Shown here piece by piece: positions 6,384 through 7,526 of a DNA stretch of 7,526 bases; position 1 is the first letter of the stretch, and every line of letters starts with the position of its first letter. The stretch covers positions 1 through 7,526 of the forward strand of contig JALWKH010000055.1 of NCBI GenBank assembly GCA_026996635.1, read 5' to 3'. A model generated the notes under the pieces. The model did no database searches. It saw only the letters and a program-made list of their open reading frames with translations, and was not told the origin of the DNA. The DNA comes from Bacteroidales bacterium. GTDB lineage: Bacteria; Bacteroidota; Bacteroidia; Bacteroidales; JALTDM01. Made by a program: the position numbers and the translations under genes.

Positions 6384-7113
6384 TCTGTTCTTGTTTTGTC
6401 TCAAACTTTTCTTTTACTGCTTTTTCAATATCAAACACAAAGTCCTTTGACACAGGATAAACAACAACCTTTGCGCGCCCCTCTTCAAAACTTACGGCAG
6501 GCTGCGGTTTCATTCTAACCCAAGGCAATCCGTACAGGAACTTTACAATTTCGTCTTCCAACACTGAAAGATTTCCGCTTGTATCGCACTCAAACTCAAA
6601 AGCAAACGACTGAATCTTCGATGTATCTTGCCTCTTAATGCTAAATGCCCCGGCACTCAAAATGTGATAGGGAATATAAATGGTTTCGCCCGCTTCGGTT
6701 TCCACCTCAATATTGCGAACATTCAAAGCCACTACCCTGCCTTTTATCTCTCCGAAAGAAATGTAATCACCTTTGGCAATGTTATTCTCCATTTTCAAAC
6801 TTAAACCCGCCATATAATCCCGGAAATACACAAACACAAGAATAATCGACAAAGCCAGAATAAAAAGGATAAACGCCACACCGAAAAACACCGACTTACT
6901 CAAAAGCCAATTTGCGGCAATCAACAAAAAAACACCCCACACCACCGACTCGCCAATGGCAAAATAATAATCGAACTTTTGCTTGGAAAGTTTCATACCC
7001 CAAATCAACGGCAAATATTTCTTAACAAGCCTTATGGCAACATAAAATACTGTTGCCCAAACTATTATCACAAAAAATATATGCCCCGATGAAAGAAAAT
7101 TCAAGTTATCCAT
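6364..7113 (-). CDS. Small MscS-family mechanosensitive channel protein
   Basis: This 249-residue inner-membrane protein has three hydrophobic segments (about residues 10-30, 50-70 and 75-97). The MscS core follows: F-R-D-Y-M-A-G-L (97-104) at the end of the pore helix, then the beta domain with K-G-D-Y-I-S-F (114-120), G-x-V-x-x-L-N-V-R (125-133) and I-Y-I-P-Y (145-149). A C-terminal alpha/beta domain follows (about 165-237) and then a short acidic tail. The usual I-P-N after the beta domain is I-P-Y here. Family members form heptameric pores that release solutes when membrane tension rises; whether this one is tension-gated cannot be told. It starts 4 bases after the ATPase gene, which suggests co-translation and a shared role. 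No Shine-Dalgarno sequence sits at the proper distance. Confidence 0.85.
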   Translation of the reverse strand: MDNLNFLSSGHIFFVIIVWATVFYVAIRLVKKYLPLIWGMKLSKQKFDYYFAIGESVVWGVFLLIAANWLLSKSVFFGVAFILFILALSIILVFVYFRDYMAGLSLKMENNIAKGDYISFGEIKGRVVALNVRNIEVETEAGETIYIPYHILSAGAFSIKRQDTSKIQSFAFEFECDTSGNLSVLEDEIVKFLYGLPWVRMKPQPAVSFEEGRAKVVVYPVSKDFVFDIEKAVKEKFETKQEQNDDETA

Positions 7114-7117
7114 AGAA

Positions 7118-7526
7118 TTAAATTAAACCTTTGTTTTTCAAAAACGAGTAAATAAAACCGTACCAAGCCTTATTTATCCTAACCGTATCGTCCTCTTTTT
7201 CGACCAATGAGTTCATTGCAAGATAATCCACAACCTTTTCCACATTAAAATCTTCCCTGCCGGCATATTTGCCCAACACATCAATAGACAATGATTTGTG
7301 CAATACAAGTTGCAACAATACAAACAAATGTTCTTTGCCTAACGAATCAAACAACCTCATATCGGGCTTTTCAGGTATTTTAATATCTATTTCATTATTG
7401 CCTGCACTTTGTATAGATGCCAGCCAATAATAAAGAGCCAAACCAGGATTGCCTGACGACAACTCATATAGTTTCACAAAAATATCCGCTTCTTGCGGCA
7501 AGGTCAGTGTATCTTGCAGCTTATCC
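7118..7526 (-). CDS. C-terminal part of an AAA/STAND-like ATPase (cut by the window edge)
   Basis: The reading frame is open to the window edge, so about 135 C-terminal residues are visible and the true start lies outside; a TTG near 7501 is not the start. The segment L-S-S-G-N-P-G-L-A-L-Y-Y-W-L resembles the sensor-2/lid region that follows the nucleotide-binding core in ORC/AAA and STAND ATPases. Downstream, the alternation of helices from E-H-L-F-V-L-L onward, ending in L-V-E-K-E-D-D-T-V-R-I and a last helix, looks like a winged-helix domain. Walker A and B motifs would be upstream and are not visible, so the ATPase call is inference. The gene ends 4 bases before the MscS-like gene. Confidence 0.6.
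   Translation of the reverse strand, partial: DKLQDTLTLPQEADIFVKLYELSSGNPGLALYYWLASIQSAGNNEIDIKIPEKPDMRLFDSLGKEHLFVLLQLVLHKSLSIDVLGKYAGREDFNVEKVVDYLAMNSLVEKEDDTVRINKAWYGFIYSFLKNKGLI

Noticed and set aside
6384..6404. A TTG at 6404 as the lipoprotein start
   Set aside because: It would put seven extra polar and charged residues before the three ATG codons and deepen the overlap with the MscS-like gene, with no ribosome site in favour. The ATG cluster gives a normal short lipoprotein signal.
7118..7501. A complete small gene starting at a TTG near 7501
   Set aside because: The same frame continues without a stop to the window edge, and the visible part looks like the end of a larger ATPase, so the gene is partial.

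Overview
The window is AT-rich, and every supported gene lies on the minus strand. The clearest clues to the host are: an rnf operon in the order rseC-rnfB-C-D-G-E-A; a lipoprotein whose mature end is C-R-K-D-D; a promoter of the -33 TTTG / -7 TAnnTTTG type; and starts that mostly lack Shine-Dalgarno sequences. Together these point to Bacteroidota, probably an anaerobic or facultative member close to Bacteroidales. The genus cannot be read from the sequence.

Read in the direction of transcription (right to left), there are two blocks. The first (7526 to 5709) holds the C-terminal end of an AAA/STAND-like ATPase cut by the window edge, a small MscS-family channel protein 4 bases downstream, and a lipoprotein of unknown function whose start overlaps the end of the channel gene. 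The second (5587 to 4) is a tightly packed seven-gene operon: an RseC/SoxR-reducing-system family membrane protein, then RnfB, RnfC, RnfD, RnfG, RnfE and RnfA. Gaps between these genes are 15 bases or less, and two junctions overlap. RnfA ends 3 bases before the window edge, so all six Rnf subunits are complete.

The Rnf subunits form a membrane ferredoxin:NAD+ oxidoreductase coupled to ion transport. RnfB takes up electrons from ferredoxin through many [4Fe-4S] clusters. RnfC carries the NAD(H)/FMN site and two clusters. RnfD and RnfG carry covalent FMN on T165 and T170. RnfA and RnfE are paired membrane subunits with conserved cysteines. Every expected cofactor residue is present, so the complex looks functional.

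The only intergenic region of note is the 121 bases between the lipoprotein and rseC (5588-5708). It carries a well-formed Bacteroidota promoter, a 12-base perfect palindrome over the -7 element and probable start point, and upstream a 9-of-10 match to the FNR-type box TTGAT-N4-ATCAA. This suggests, without proving, redox control of the operon. Other points of interest are a long charged low-complexity tail on RnfB, strong Shine-Dalgarno sequences found only at the two overlapping rnf junctions, and the ATPase/channel/lipoprotein cluster. I found no RNA gene, CRISPR array, mobile element or convincing terminator.
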